A stretch of 64,000 bases of DNA from VRUE01 sp963728045 (GCA_963728045.1 CAVSIE010000004.1:1-64000), one strand, 5' to 3'; shown: positions 8,251-17,638, counted from the first letter of the stretch. The notes: generated by a model not told the origin, from the letters alone. Numbers and translations: made by a program.

Positions 8251-9372
8251 GTGTCTCCGCAGGACTCGGCGAACGGCAGCGGCGCCGCCGAACTGCCGCT
8301 GTTCACGCGACGGCGGGTCGTCCAGACCGCCCTGCTCGTCCTCGTCCTGCTGGTCGCGATCTACTTCCTCTTCCCGCGAGCTGGTCGGCCTCGGCGACGC
8401 GCTCGGCAAGCTCGAGCGAAGCCGACCTCCTCTGGGTCGCCGTCGCGGTCTGCTTCAACGTCGTCGCGATCGCCACCTACGTCGCGCTGTTCAAGGCCGT
8501 GGTCGGCGGCGACGTGCTGCCGCTCACCTGGAAGGAGACCTACGAGATCAACATGGCCGGGGTCGCCGCGACGCGGCTCTTCTCGGCCGGCGGCGCCGGC
8601 GGCATCGCGCTCACGCTACTGGGCGCTGCGCAAGGCCGGGATGCCGCGGCACGACGTGGGGCGGCGGATGGTCGCCTTCCTCGCCCTCCAGTACGTCTTC
8701 TACCCGCTGGCGCTGATCGTCTGCGGCGTCCTGCTGCGGACCGGGGTCGTGCCCGGCAAGGGCTCGGTCGAGCTGACGATCATCCCGGCCGGGGTCGCGG
8801 GCCTGCTGCTGATCCTCGGCGTGCTGGTGGCGCTGATCCCGCCCGACCTGGGACAGCGGGTCGCAGGATTCGCCCGCAGCGAGCGGAGCAAGGCGATCGT
8901 CGCCAACGTCGCCAAGGTGCCGGCGATCGCCGGCGAGGGGCTGAGGTTCACGGCCGGGCTCTTCGCCAACCCGTCGCGGGGCGGGCTGGCGGTGATCGGC
9001 GCCGCCGGCTTCTGGGCGGCCAACATCGGCATCCTCTGGGCCTCCTTCAAGGCCTTCGGCGTGCACGTGCCGCTGGCGGTCGTGGTCCAGGGCTTCTTCC
9101 TCGGCATGGTCGCCAACCTCTTCCCGCTGGCGCCGGCGGGGGTCGGGGCGGTGGACGCCGGGATGATCGGCGCCTTCGTCCTCTTCGGCATCCCCGAGGA
9201 GACCGTCTTCCCGGCGATCCTGGTCTACCGGCTGGTCGCCTTCTGGATGCCGCTGCCGCTGGGGATCGTCGCTTTCTTCCAGCTCCGCCACACGGCCCAG
9301 CGATGGGAAAGCAAGGGGCTGCCGATCGAGCGAGACGCGGGTCCGGAGGCGCTGGAGCCCGCTTCCGGTTGA
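8251..9372 (+). CDS. YbhN/lysylphosphatidylglycerol synthase-type membrane protein
   Basis: A GTG at 8251 opens a frame of 373 codons. Residues from about 125 on form a polytopic protein of the UPF0104/AglD family (WALRKAGMPRHDVGRRM, LFPLAPAGVGAVDAG). From about 8385 to 8625 the nominal translation is arginine/serine-rich nonsense while neighbouring frames give good membrane sequence (LGDALGKLE, VAIATYVALFKAVVGGDV, EINMAGVAATRLFSAGGAGG), so two or more compensating indels are present although the frame stays open. The family includes the flippase part of lysyl-PG synthases and uncharacterised lipid-related proteins. It starts 10 nt after the PAP2 gene, so a joint role in lipid metabolism is likely. 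Confidence 0.8.
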   Translation: MSPQDSANGSGAAELPLFTRRRVVQTALLVLVLLVAIYFLFPRAGRPRRRARQARAKPTSSGSPSRSASTSSRSPPTSRCSRPWSAATCCRSPGRRPTRSTWPGSPRRGSSRPAAPAASRSRYWALRKAGMPRHDVGRRMVAFLALQYVFYPLALIVCGVLLRTGVVPGKGSVELTIIPAGVAGLLLILGVLVALIPPDLGQRVAGFARSERSKAIVANVAKVPAIAGEGLRFTAGLFANPSRGGLAVIGAAGFWAANIGILWASFKAFGVHVPLAVVVQGFFLGMVANLFPLAPAGVGAVDAGMIGAFVLFGIPEETVFPAILVYRLVAFWMPLPLGIVAFFQLRHTAQRWESKGLPIERDAGPEALEPASG

Positions 9373-9441
9373 GGCGCAGAAGCGGTACTATAAAAAGTAA
9401 AGTATTGGGACGAGACCCGGATACGAAAGACTTAGGCAGAG

Positions 9442-10454
9442 ATGACAGACGAGAAGAAGATCGAGAACGTGATCATCGATCGGCGGCGGTCCTGCCGGCT
9501 ACACCGCGGCGCTCTACACGGCGCGCGCCAACCTCGAGCCGCTCGTCTTCGAGGGCTTCCAGTGGGGCGGGCAGCTGCAGAACACGACCGACGTCGAGAA
9601 CTACCCCGGCTATCCCGAGGGGATCATGGGGCCGGAGATGATGACCCAGTTCCGCGCCCAGGCGGAGCGCTTCGGCACTCGCTTCGTCACCGATGACGTC
9701 GACCGGGTCGAGCTCTCCGACGGCGGCGTGCAGAAGGTCTACCTCGGCGACGAGGAGCACCTGGCCAGGACCGTGGTCCTGGCGATGGGAGCGGAGCCGC
9801 GGCGGCTCGGCGTCCCCGGGGAGATGGAGCTGGGCGGCCGCGGCGTCTCCACCTGCGGCGTCTGCGACGGGGCCTTCTTCAAAGACCAGAAGGTGATCGT
9901 GATCGGCGGCGGCGACTCGGCGATGGAGGACTCGATCTTCATCTCCAAGTTCGCCAGCGACCTGACCGTGGTCAATCGCCGCGACGAGTTCCGCGCCTCG
10001 AAGATCATGTTCGAGCGCGCCAAGGAGCAGCCCAACATCGAGTTCAAGACCCCCTTCGTCGCCGAGGAGTTCGTCGCCGGCGAGGACGGCAAGCTCGGCC
10101 AGGTCCGGCTGCGCAACTCCGAGACCGGCGAGCAGCGAGGACGTCGACACCGACGGCGCCTTCATCGCGATCGGCCACATCCCCAAGTCGGAGATCGTGA
10201 CCGGTCAGGTCGACACCGACGAGGATGGCTACGTGGTCACCCAGGCGGGCTCGACCAGGACCAACCTGGCCGGCGTCTTCGCCGTCGGCGACCTCGTCGA
10301 CCACACCTACCGCCAAGCGGTCACGGCGGCCGGCACCGGCTGCATGGGCGCCCTCGACGCCGAGTGGTACCTGCGCGACACCCCACCCTCGCCCGAGGCG
10401 CACTGGATGCCCGGCGGCGAGCCCGCCGAGATCGCCCCGACTCCGGGTTCCTAA
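9442..10454 (+). CDS. trxB: Thioredoxin reductase, two frameshifts
   Basis: TrxB uses NADPH to reduce thioredoxin via FAD and a redox-active disulfide. ATG 9442 starts MTDEKKIENVII; an extra base at about 9478 hides the FAD-binding GGGPAGYTAALYTARA, and a second indel near 10137 hides EDVDTDGAFIAIGHIP. Between them the sequence is intact: STCGVCDGAFF with the CxxC disulfide, VIVIGGGDSAMED for NADPH, and finally GVFAVGDLVDHTYRQAVTAAG. The end at 10452-10454 gives a normal length near 335 residues. It lies at the right edge of the indel-rich patch, so I expect the real gene to be functional. Confidence 0.85.
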
Positions 10455-10475
10455 CTGAACTTGCCGCATTAGGAT

Positions 10476-11381
10476 TTGCGGGTGGAATTTCCCGCAGCAT
10501 ATTGGGAATCATTTGAGGAACGGGTGGGAAGCCTGGCGGAGTACGTTGAGGCTGTGCGGCTGATTGCCGCATATGAGTCCACGACCGGCAGCCGTTTTGC
10601 TTGGAGAGGCGTGGCACAGGCGGATTGGCCTCTCCACTCCGCCCTCTTTCGTAGCTATGCATCAAGCAACGAAGGCAAAACTCCTACCGAGTCCCAGCTC
10701 CATGGGGTTGAGATGGAAATTCTGGCGGAGGCGCGTGAGTGGTCACTCGACTGGCATGCTTCGGGAGGTCGACTTTCCGCTCTCGAGTTGCTTGCGGCTC
10801 TTCAGCATTTCGAGACTCCAACCAGGATGATTGATTTCACATTCAACGCTCTAGTTGGCCTTTGGTTTGCTGTGGAGAAGGACGACGACCATGATGGGCG
10901 GGTGTTTGCCATCGATGTCTCCGATCAGCAGGTAACTCGTACTCATGCAGAAGCAGCCGATCCTTGGTGGGCGCTCTCTCGGCCTGACGAATGGAAAGCT
11001 AGGTCATGGGCATGGAAGCCACCGCCGTTTGAGGCGCGGATCGTTCGACAAGACGGATGTTTCCTCCTTGGAGGAGTTCCATCCACCGAGGTTCCACGCA
11101 GTGCTCGGAGCAATGAAGGCTGGAAATTGCTGCGAGCACGCGAGGTACGTGAGTGCATGTCACTTCCGTTCACTCTGATCTCTTTTGAGCAGGCTGCGGC
11201 GGCAGCTCGCAGCGAACGAGTACACGGTCGAACGCCAAAGGCACGGGCATTCACCCTGCGTATCTCGAATAAGGAGGAGATCAGAGGGGAACTTGAGCGA
11301 GGTTTTGCCTACTCCTATGCATCTATATATCCGGACTTTCCAGGCTTTGCCAAGTTTGCTCGCAGCATTCCTGTTCGGTAA
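10476..11381 (+). CDS. FRG-domain protein
   Basis: A 301-residue protein starting at TTG 10476 or GTG 10482. It has the FRG domain landmarks: FAWRGVAQADWPL, SALFR, LLAALQHFETPTRMIDFT and NALVGLWFAVE. The biochemical activity of FRG domains is not established to my knowledge; they occur in sporadically distributed genes, some near defence functions. Codon usage is visibly less GC-biased than in the flanking trxB and greA, suggesting horizontal acquisition. It stands alone, convergent with greA, with no partner gene. Confidence 0.8.
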   Translation: MRVEFPAAYWESFEERVGSLAEYVEAVRLIAAYESTTGSRFAWRGVAQADWPLHSALFRSYASSNEGKTPTESQLHGVEMEILAEAREWSLDWHASGGRLSALELLAALQHFETPTRMIDFTFNALVGLWFAVEKDDDHDGRVFAIDVSDQQVTRTHAEAADPWWALSRPDEWKARSWAWKPPPFEARIVRQDGCFLLGGVPSTEVPRSARSNEGWKLLRAREVRECMSLPFTLISFEQAAAAARSERVHGRTPKARAFTLRISNKEEIRGELERGFAYSYASIYPDFPGFAKFARSIPVR

Positions 11382-11404
11382 TCCTCAAGCTTGCTGATCG
11401 AGTG

Positions 11405-11887
11405 TCAACCGACCAGCTTCTGGATCACGAAGGTGCGGGCGCCGCGCGGGGTCTCGATCTCGATCGGTTTGCCTACCTTGCCGTCGCGCAGGGCGCGACC
11501 GATCGGCGACTCGGCCGAGAGGCGGCCCTCGGCGAGGTCGGCTTCGGTCGACCCGACCAGGGTCCAGGTGTTGACCTCGTCTTTCGCTTCGTCCAGGACC
11601 TCGGCGGTGCGGCCGAAGGCGAAGGTGTCCGCGCTGCCGTCGATCTCGACGACGACCGCCGTTCGCAGCCGCTCGCGCAGCCGCTTGATCTTGGTCTCCA
11701 GGTGCGCCTGGTCCTCCTTAGCGATGTGGTACTCGGCGTTCTCCTTGAGATCGCCTTCCTCACGGGCAGTCTTGATCCGCGCCGCCATCTTGGTGCGGCC
11801 CGGTCCTTCGAGCTGCTCGATTTCCTCCTTCAGGGCGACGATCCCCTCCTCGGTGATCGGCTCCCCGGTCGCCTCGCCTCCGTCCAT
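11405..11887 (-). CDS. greA: Transcription elongation factor GreA
   Basis: GreA enters the RNA polymerase secondary channel and stimulates cleavage of backtracked transcripts. The 160-residue protein has the N-terminal coiled coil whose tip carries the conserved acidic loop (EEGDLKENAEYHIAKE, about residues 43-58) and the C-terminal FKBP-like domain (ESPIGRALRDGKVG). Length and motifs are normal. It is a single gene convergent with the FRG gene. Confidence 0.93.
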   Translation of the reverse strand: MDGGEATGEPITEEGIVALKEEIEQLEGPGRTKMAARIKTAREEGDLKENAEYHIAKEDQAHLETKIKRLRERLRTAVVVEIDGSADTFAFGRTAEVLDEAKDEVNTWTLVGSTEADLAEGRLSAESPIGRALRDGKVGKPIEIETPRGARTFVIQKLVG

Positions 11888-11952
11888 GCGCCGAACCTTG
11901 GCAGATGCGGTGGCCCGGCTGCCCTGCGCTCGCGTCTCGCTAAGGTGAGGCG

Positions 11953-12231
11953 ATGGCCGCCGATTGCACCCATCTCGACTCGATTCAGGTCGCGGACCCG
12001 CCGGCCGAGGTCGCCGGTTGCGAGGAGTGCCTGGCGCTGGGGATGCAGTGGGTGCACCTGAGGATGTGCCAGAGCTGCGGGCACGTCGGCTGCTGCGACA
12101 ACTCGCCGGGGAAGCACGCGACGGCCCATCATCGAACCACGGGCCACCCGGTCATCCGCTCGGCAGAGCCGGGTGAGGACTGGAGCTGGTGCTACGTCGA
12201 TGAAGTGATGTTCCGGCTCAGCCGCGGCTGA
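11953..12231 (+). CDS. UBP-type zinc finger protein
   Basis: A 92-residue protein consisting of one ZnF-UBP domain: CTHLD, CEECLALG, CQSCGHVGCCDNS and HATAHHRTTGHPV supply the Cys/His zinc ligands, and WSWCYVDE matches the domain end. In eukaryotes this fold binds the ubiquitin C-terminus; the bacterial stand-alone copies have no known role. It ends in a 14-bp palindrome (12218-12231) which may act as terminator for this gene and the convergent alkyl sulfatase. Confidence 0.85.
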   Translation: MAADCTHLDSIQVADPPAEVAGCEECLALGMQWVHLRMCQSCGHVGCCDNSPGKHATAHHRTTGHPVIRSAEPGEDWSWCYVDEVMFRLSRG

Positions 12232-12240
12232 CGGACGGCT

Positions 12241-14145
12241 CTAGTCCGGCGTGACGATGGCGAAGCCCGGGTCGGGCTCGTCGAGCAGGCCGAGTAGCTC
12301 GCCGATCTTCGCCCCGTCTCCCTCGACGCGGAGGCGGCCGCTCTCGGCCAACTCGCCGATGTCGGCGACTTTGAGCAGTAGTTCGTTGAGGCCTCTGCGC
12401 TCGACTACAAGGCCGGCTTCGGCTTCGGAGTCGTGTCTGCGAGGACGATGGCTGAGGACTCCGTTGCGGACCGTGATCGCGTGCTCCTCGCCGGGGTTGG
12501 TGATCACCCAGTCGATGCGTAGATGGTGCTCTGAGGCGCGTGGCCCGTCCAGTCGGATCGCCATCGCGTCGAGCAACTGAGAAACCGAGAGGTTGGCGAC
12601 GATGTCGGGCGGAGCGGCAGCGGTCGGCGTACCCGAGATTCCCTCTCGCAGCTCTTTCGCGCCCATCAGGAAGAAGTTGCGCCAGGTCGCGTTCTCGGCT
12701 CCGTAGCCGAGTTGCTCGAGCGCGTCGGCCTGCAGCTTCCGCGCCGTCTCGTTCTCGGGCTCGGCGAAGACGAGGTGGTTGACCACCTCGGCGACCCAGC
12801 GGTAGTCGCCCGCCGCGAAGGACTCGCGCGCCTTCTCCAGCACCGCCTCGGCGCCGCCCATGAACTCGACGTAGCGCCGGGCCTGCTCGACCGGCGGGTG
12901 CTCCCAGAGGTGGGCCGGGTTGCCGTCGAACCAGCCCATGTAGCGCTGGTAGATCGCCTTCACGTTGTGGCTGACCGAGCCGTAGTACTCGCGGCAGTGC
13001 CACTCGCCGGCGAGGCTCGGCGGCAGCTCGATCGCCTCGGCGATCTCGGGCCCGGTCAGTCCCTGGTTGAGCAGGCGCAGGGTCTGGTCGTGCAGGTAGG
13101 AGTAGAGGTCGCGCTGCTTCTCCAGGAAGTCGACGATCTGCTCTCGGCCCCAGCAGGGCCAGTGGTGGCCGGAGAAGAGGACGTCGACCTCTGCGCCGAA
13201 GAGCTCTATGGCCTGGTCCAGGTAATGCGCCCAGATGCGCGGGTCGCGGACCAGCGCCCCACGCGGGGTGAGGATGTTGTGCATCGCCCGCGCCGCGTTG
13301 TCGGCGATGCAGAGTACGCGGGCGTCCGGAAAGTGGATGTTCATCTCCGCCGGCGCCTCGGTGCCCGGCGTCAGCTGGAAGGCCATCCGCACCCCGTCGA
13401 CGACCTCCTCCTGCCCGGTCTCGGCGATGTCGAGGGTAGGCGGGACCAGCGTGATCGTGCCCAGCGAGGTGGTCTGTCCCAGCCCCGAGCCGAGCTGCCC
13501 GTCGGCGCCGCGCCCGAGCAGCGCTCCGTACATGTAGCCGGCCCGCCGGCCCATCGCCGTCCCCGCGAAGACGTTCTCGCTGACCGCGTGGTGGAGGAAC
13601 CCGGCGGGGGCGATGACGGGGATCCGGCGCTCCTCGACCTCGTCCTCGGAGACGATACCCCTGGCGCCGCCGAAGTGGTCGACGTGGCTATGGGTGTAGA
13701 CCAGGCCGGTGACCGGCCGCTCGCCGCGGTGCTCTCGGTAGAGGGCCAGGGCCGCCGCGGCCGTCTCGGCGGAGACCAGCGGGTCGATCACGACGATCCC
13801 TTCCTTGCCCTCGACCACGTGCATATTCGAGAGATCGAAGCCGCGCAGCTGGTAGAAGCCGGGCGCCAGCTCGAAGAGCCCGGCGATCCGGTTCAGCTTG
13901 CCGAGCCGCCAAAGGCTCGGGTGGGCAGTGTCCGGCGCCTCGCCCTCGAGGAAGTCGTAGGACTCGAGCTCCCAGGCCGGGCGGTCACCCTTACCGGCGA
14001 TCATCGGCGGATCGAGCTCGGCGATTAGACCGCGCCGTGCTTCGTCCTGATCCGGGTCTTCGGAAGGCAGCGAGTCGAGCGCGCCGCGGTTGCGTGCCGC
14101 GGTCTGCTCGGTGGCTGGCTTGCGTACCCTGCCCATCGTGCCCAT
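12241..14145 (-). CDS. Alkyl sulfatase (SdsA1/YjcS family)
   Basis: A 634-residue metallo-beta-lactamase-fold hydrolase that releases sulfate from alkyl sulfates. The zinc site THSHVDHFGG lies near residue 150, with downstream ligands in IHFPDARVLCIADNA and FSGHHWPCWG; an alkylsulfatase dimerisation region follows, and a SCP2-like sterol-carrier domain (SVSQLLDAMAIRLDG) closes the protein. No signal peptide is evident, so it probably acts in the cytoplasm, unlike secreted SdsA1. Its product sulfate fits the sulfate importer encoded further right, but there is no physical linkage. Confidence 0.92.
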   Translation of the reverse strand: MGTMGRVRKPATEQTAARNRGALDSLPSEDPDQDEARRGLIAELDPPMIAGKGDRPAWELESYDFLEGEAPDTAHPSLWRLGKLNRIAGLFELAPGFYQLRGFDLSNMHVVEGKEGIVVIDPLVSAETAAAALALYREHRGERPVTGLVYTHSHVDHFGGARGIVSEDEVEERRIPVIAPAGFLHHAVSENVFAGTAMGRRAGYMYGALLGRGADGQLGSGLGQTTSLGTITLVPPTLDIAETGQEEVVDGVRMAFQLTPGTEAPAEMNIHFPDARVLCIADNAARAMHNILTPRGALVRDPRIWAHYLDQAIELFGAEVDVLFSGHHWPCWGREQIVDFLEKQRDLYSYLHDQTLRLLNQGLTGPEIAEAIELPPSLAGEWHCREYYGSVSHNVKAIYQRYMGWFDGNPAHLWEHPPVEQARRYVEFMGGAEAVLEKARESFAAGDYRWVAEVVNHLVFAEPENETARKLQADALEQLGYGAENATWRNFFLMGAKELREGISGTPTAAAPPDIVANLSVSQLLDAMAIRLDGPRASEHHLRIDWVITNPGEEHAITVRNGVLSHRPRRHDSEAEAGLVVERRGLNELLLKVADIGELAESGRLRVEGDGAKIGELLGLLDEPDPGFAIVTPD

Positions 14146-14242
14146 TGGCCGTCGCAGTCTCGCATCTCGCGAGCCGTCAGGTTCACAGCGATTTCTCCGC
14201 CTGGCAACGCCCTTTTAGCATGAGATGGCACTGCTCTTCCTA

Positions 14243-14275
14243 GGTTCGCCCTGACTCAATCCAAGGTTCATTCGA
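14243..14275 (+). promoter_or_regulatory. PHO-box-like triple repeat upstream of the alkaline phosphatase
   Basis: Three contiguous 11-bp units, GGTTCGCCCTG, ACTCAATCCAA and GGTTCATTCGA, lie 20 nt before the phosphatase ATG. Actinobacterial PhoP boxes are direct repeats of 11-bp units beginning G(G/T)TCA. Units one and three match, unit two is weak. Regulation by phosphate is inference. Confidence 0.45.
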
Positions 14276-14294
14276 AATGACAAGGAGAGACGAA

Positions 14295-15668
14295 ATGCGA
14301 GCCAAGCGACGGTATCTGGGGTTGCTCTTCGCGATCCTGGTGACGGTTGCCGCCACAGGCGCCATAGCCGCTGCCCACCACGACTCCGACGAGGACAACT
14401 CGCGCGAGATCAAGAAGCTGATTGACTCGGACACGCCGGAGAACGTGATCCTGCTCATCGGCGACGGCATGGGCGACAGCGAGATCACCCTTGCCCGCTA
14501 CTACGGCGTGGGGGCTGAGGGCACGCTGAACATGGAGACTCTTCCCTTCGCGGGCGAGCTGATCACCTACGGCCTCTCGGCCGGTCCCGGGCCTGAGTAC
14601 CCGCCGAACTACGTCCCTGACTCGGCTCCCACCGCGACCGCCTGGTCGACCGGGAAAAAGACGATCGATGCGCGTCTCTCGCAGGGACCGAGCACGGCGG
14701 AGAACGTCCCCGGCTCCAACGCCGGCTACAAGACCACCTTCGAGATCGCCGACAAGCGCGGCATGCGGGTCGGCAACGTCTCGACCGCGGAGATCACCGA
14801 CGCCACCCCGGCGGCGCCCTCCTCGCACATCTCGCAGCGCGCCTGCCAGGGCCCGAACGACACCCGCACCATCTGCCCGACCGAGGCGAAGGGCAAAGGC
14901 GGGCTCGGATCGATCGCCGAGCAGCAGGTCGACCACCTGCTCGACGTCAATCTCGGTGGCGGCCGCAACCGTTACCTGCAGACGCTCGACGACAGCACCA
15001 AAACCGTGATCGAGTACGCCCAGACGAAGGGCTACCGCTACGTCCAGACCGCCGCCGAGCTGAGCGGCGTCAGCTCGCTGAGCAAAGGCCCGGTGCTCGG
15101 CCTCTTCACGCCGGGCAACATGACCACCGAGTTCAAACCGCTGATCGCGGCGCCCACACCGGGAACCGGCAGTCCGACGTTCCGCTGCGACGAGACCAAC
15201 CGCCCGGCCAGCGAGCCGAGCCTGGCGGCGATGACCGACAAGGCGATCGACCTGCTGGAGAACCGCAAGGGCTTCTTCCTCCAGGTCGAGGGGGCCTCGA
15301 TCGACAAGCGCGACCACGCCTCCGACGTCTGCGGCCAGATCGGCGAGAACCTCGCCTTCGACGAGGCCGTCGGCGTGGCGCTCGAGTACCAGCGGCGAAA
15401 CGAGGACACGCTCGTCGTGATCACTGCCGATCACTCTCACACCAGCCAGATCGTCGGGGCCAGCCAGGACACGCCGGGCTTCTACGCGACGCTGGAAACG
15501 GCCGACGGGTACCCGATCCGGGTCTCCTACGCCACCGGCAAGACCCCGGGCGGCCAGTCCCACACCGGCGCCCGCGTCCCGGTTGCGGCGATCGGTCCGC
15601 AGGCGACCAACGTGATGGGCGTCCGCGACCAGACCGACCTGTTCAAGACCCTGATCGGTCGCGACTAG
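14295..15668 (+). CDS. phoA: Secreted alkaline phosphatase, PhoA family
   Basis: Hydrolyses phosphomonoesters outside the membrane. I choose ATG 14295 (MRAKRRYLGLLF) over 14277 because AAGGAGAG lies 6 nt before it and a signal peptide follows directly. The 457-residue protein has the metal motif LLIGDGMGDSEI, the nucleophile in DSAPTATAWS (Ser110; DSAASATAW in the E. coli enzyme), and metal ligands in VEGASIDKRDHA and ITADHSHTS plus a late His in GGQSHTG. It is a single gene with a possible PHO box in front. Confidence 0.93.
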   Translation: MRAKRRYLGLLFAILVTVAATGAIAAAHHDSDEDNSREIKKLIDSDTPENVILLIGDGMGDSEITLARYYGVGAEGTLNMETLPFAGELITYGLSAGPGPEYPPNYVPDSAPTATAWSTGKKTIDARLSQGPSTAENVPGSNAGYKTTFEIADKRGMRVGNVSTAEITDATPAAPSSHISQRACQGPNDTRTICPTEAKGKGGLGSIAEQQVDHLLDVNLGGGRNRYLQTLDDSTKTVIEYAQTKGYRYVQTAAELSGVSSLSKGPVLGLFTPGNMTTEFKPLIAAPTPGTGSPTFRCDETNRPASEPSLAAMTDKAIDLLENRKGFFLQVEGASIDKRDHASDVCGQIGENLAFDEAVGVALEYQRRNEDTLVVITADHSHTSQIVGASQDTPGFYATLETADGYPIRVSYATGKTPGGQSHTGARVPVAAIGPQATNVMGVRDQTDLFKTLIGRD

Positions 15669-15683
15669 CCCGGCCGCATCGCT

Positions 15684-16868
15684 CTACCTGCTCGCATCGA
15701 GTCCCGGCGCGGGCAGGTAGGCGTTGCCGTGTGCGGCGCGCAGCTCCTCCAGCAGCGTCGCCGCTCGCTCGCGGCCGATCAGCTCGGTCAGCTCCAGCGG
15801 GCCGAGGGGCCAGTTGAAGCCAAGCCGCATCGCGGTGTCCATGTCGGCGGGGGCGCCGACCTCCTCTTCGAGCGCGAAGGCTGCCTCGTTGGCGATCTGT
15901 GCCAGGAGGCGGGGGAGGATCTGCGGTGCGGCGGGGTCGATGCTCGCCAGCGCGGCAGGGTCGAGCGTCGGCGCCGCGATGCCGAGGTCAGGGTCAGGCT
16001 CGCGGTGGGGCCCGTCGCCGTACTCGTAGAAGCCCCGCCCGCTCTTGCGGCCAAGCCGGCCTTCCTCGACCAGCTGTTCCTGGAGCTGGCTCGGTCGCCA
16101 GCGCTCCGGCTCGCCCCCTTGCGCGTAGAAGGAGCGGGCGACGCTGAGGTTGACGTCGAGCCCGATCAGGTCGATCAGCTCGAACGGGCCCATGCGGAAG
16201 CCGCCACCGAGGCGGCAGACGCGGTCGATCGTCGCCGTGTCGGCGACGCCCTCCGCCAGTATGCGCAGCGACTCCAGCGAGAACGGCCGGGCGAGGCGGT
16301 TGGCGATGAAGCCGGGGCTGTCCTTGGCCCGGATCGGTGTGCGGCCCATGCGGACGCCGACTTCGGTGGTGGCCGCGAGGGCGTCCTCGCTGGACGCGTC
16401 CGTGGCGACCACCTCGACCAGCTTCATCAGCGCCGGCGGGTTGAAGAAGTGCATGCCGACGACCCGCTCGGGACGGGGCGTGTCGGCGGCGATCTCGGTA
16501 ATCGGCAGCGAGGAGGTGTTGCTGGCGAGGATCGCCTTCGGCCCGCAGATCCTGGCGAGATCGGCAAACAGCCGGCGCTTCAGGTCGAGGCTCTCCGGCG
16601 CTGCCTCCACCACCAGTTCGCATTCCTCGAGATCGGCGAGGCTGGCGGCGGCGCCGACCCGGTCGCCCGCCATCTCGGCGTCCTTTTCGCTCCAGAGCTC
16701 CTTTCGCGCGCCCTTTACCAGCGCCGCGCGCAGCCGCTCGACTCCGGACTGGAGCGCGGCCGGGGCGGGGTCGTGCAGGCGGGTCTCGTAGCCGCCGAGC
16801 GCCGCGATCTGGGCGATTCCGGCCCCCATCGTGCCGGCGCCGACGACACCGATCCGCTCGACGCTCAC
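15684..16868 (-). CDS. 3-hydroxyacyl-CoA dehydrogenase
   Basis: Oxidises 3-hydroxyacyl-CoA with NAD. GTG 16868 overlaps the hydratase stop by 4 nt, giving 394 residues. The NAD-binding GVVGAGTMGAGIAQ lies at the N-terminus; SNTSSLPITEIA and MHFFNPPALMKLVEVV are family signatures with the catalytic His. A second C-terminal domain (MRLGFNWPLGPLELTELIG) duplicates the helical half, as in PaaH-like enzymes of this size. It is the last gene of a beta-oxidation operon. A longer open frame joining it to the two upstream genes is a frameshift artefact. Confidence 0.92.
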   Translation of the reverse strand: MSVERIGVVGAGTMGAGIAQIAALGGYETRLHDPAPAALQSGVERLRAALVKGARKELWSEKDAEMAGDRVGAAASLADLEECELVVEAAPESLDLKRRLFADLARICGPKAILASNTSSLPITEIAADTPRPERVVGMHFFNPPALMKLVEVVATDASSEDALAATTEVGVRMGRTPIRAKDSPGFIANRLARPFSLESLRILAEGVADTATIDRVCRLGGGFRMGPFELIDLIGLDVNLSVARSFYAQGGEPERWRPSQLQEQLVEEGRLGRKSGRGFYEYGDGPHREPDPDLGIAAPTLDPAALASIDPAAPQILPRLLAQIANEAAFALEEEVGAPADMDTAMRLGFNWPLGPLELTELIGRERAATLLEELRAAHGNAYLPAPGLDASR

Positions 16869-17635
16869 CGTCCCTTGAACTCCGGCTCTCGCTTCTCGAG
16901 GAAGGCCTGCATGCCCTCGACCCGGTCCTCGGTCGCCATCGCCAGCTCGTAGAGGCGGCGCTCGTTCTCGAGCCCGGGAGAGAGCGCCGTCTCGTCGGCG
17001 GCGATCACGGCCTGCTTGGCGAGGCGGGTCGCGATCGGCGGTCGCTCGGCGACGGTTCGGGCCAGCTCCATCGCCTCCTCCAGCCAGCGGCCCTTCTTCA
17101 CCACCTTGTTGACCAGACCCATCTCCTGCGCCATCTCGGCGTCGAAGCGGCGGCCGGTCAGCACGTACTCCATCGCCCGCTGCTTGCCCAGCACCCGTGC
17201 CAGGCGCTGGCTGCCGCCGCCACCGGGAATGATCCCCAGGGTGATCTCCGGCTGACCGAAGCGGGCCGTGTCGGAGGCGACGATCATGTCGCAGATCAGC
17301 GCCAGCTCGCAGCCGCCGCCGAGCGCGAAGCCCGAGACCGCGGCGATCAGCGGCGTCTTGATCGCGGCGACGCGGCGCCAGAAGGAGGCCGCCGGGTGGC
17401 GCAGCGCCTCCTCGAAGCTGCGCTCGCTCATCGCCTTGATGTCGGCGCCGGCGGCGAAGACCTCGTCGGAGCCGGCGATGACGATGCAGCGAACTCCGGG
17501 ATCGGGGTCGAGCCGCTCCAGCTCGGTGGCGACCTGCTCCATCATCTCCGGCGAGAGGGCGTTGCGCGCCTCCGGCCGGTTCAGTCGCAGCAGGGCGACG
17601 TGGCCGTCGAGCGAGGTCTCGATCAGCTCGGCCAC
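16865..17635 (-). CDS. Enoyl-CoA hydratase
   Basis: Crotonase-family hydratase of 256 residues that adds water to enoyl-CoA in beta-oxidation. GTG start at 17635, 3 nt after the acyl-CoA dehydrogenase stop. Oxyanion-hole and active-site signatures are present: GSDEVFAAGADIKAM, VSGFALGGGCELALICDM, and Glu-bearing PEITLGIIPGGGGSQRL, followed by TGRRFDAEMAQEMGLVN. The order dehydrogenase, hydratase, hydroxyacyl dehydrogenase mirrors three successive steps of the cycle; the thiolase is nearby upstream. Confidence 0.93.
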   Translation of the reverse strand: MAELIETSLDGHVALLRLNRPEARNALSPEMMEQVATELERLDPDPGVRCIVIAGSDEVFAAGADIKAMSERSFEEALRHPAASFWRRVAAIKTPLIAAVSGFALGGGCELALICDMIVASDTARFGQPEITLGIIPGGGGSQRLARVLGKQRAMEYVLTGRRFDAEMAQEMGLVNKVVKKGRWLEEAMELARTVAERPPIATRLAKQAVIAADETALSPGLENERRLYELAMATEDRVEGMQAFLEKREPEFKGR

Positions 17636-17638
17636 GCC

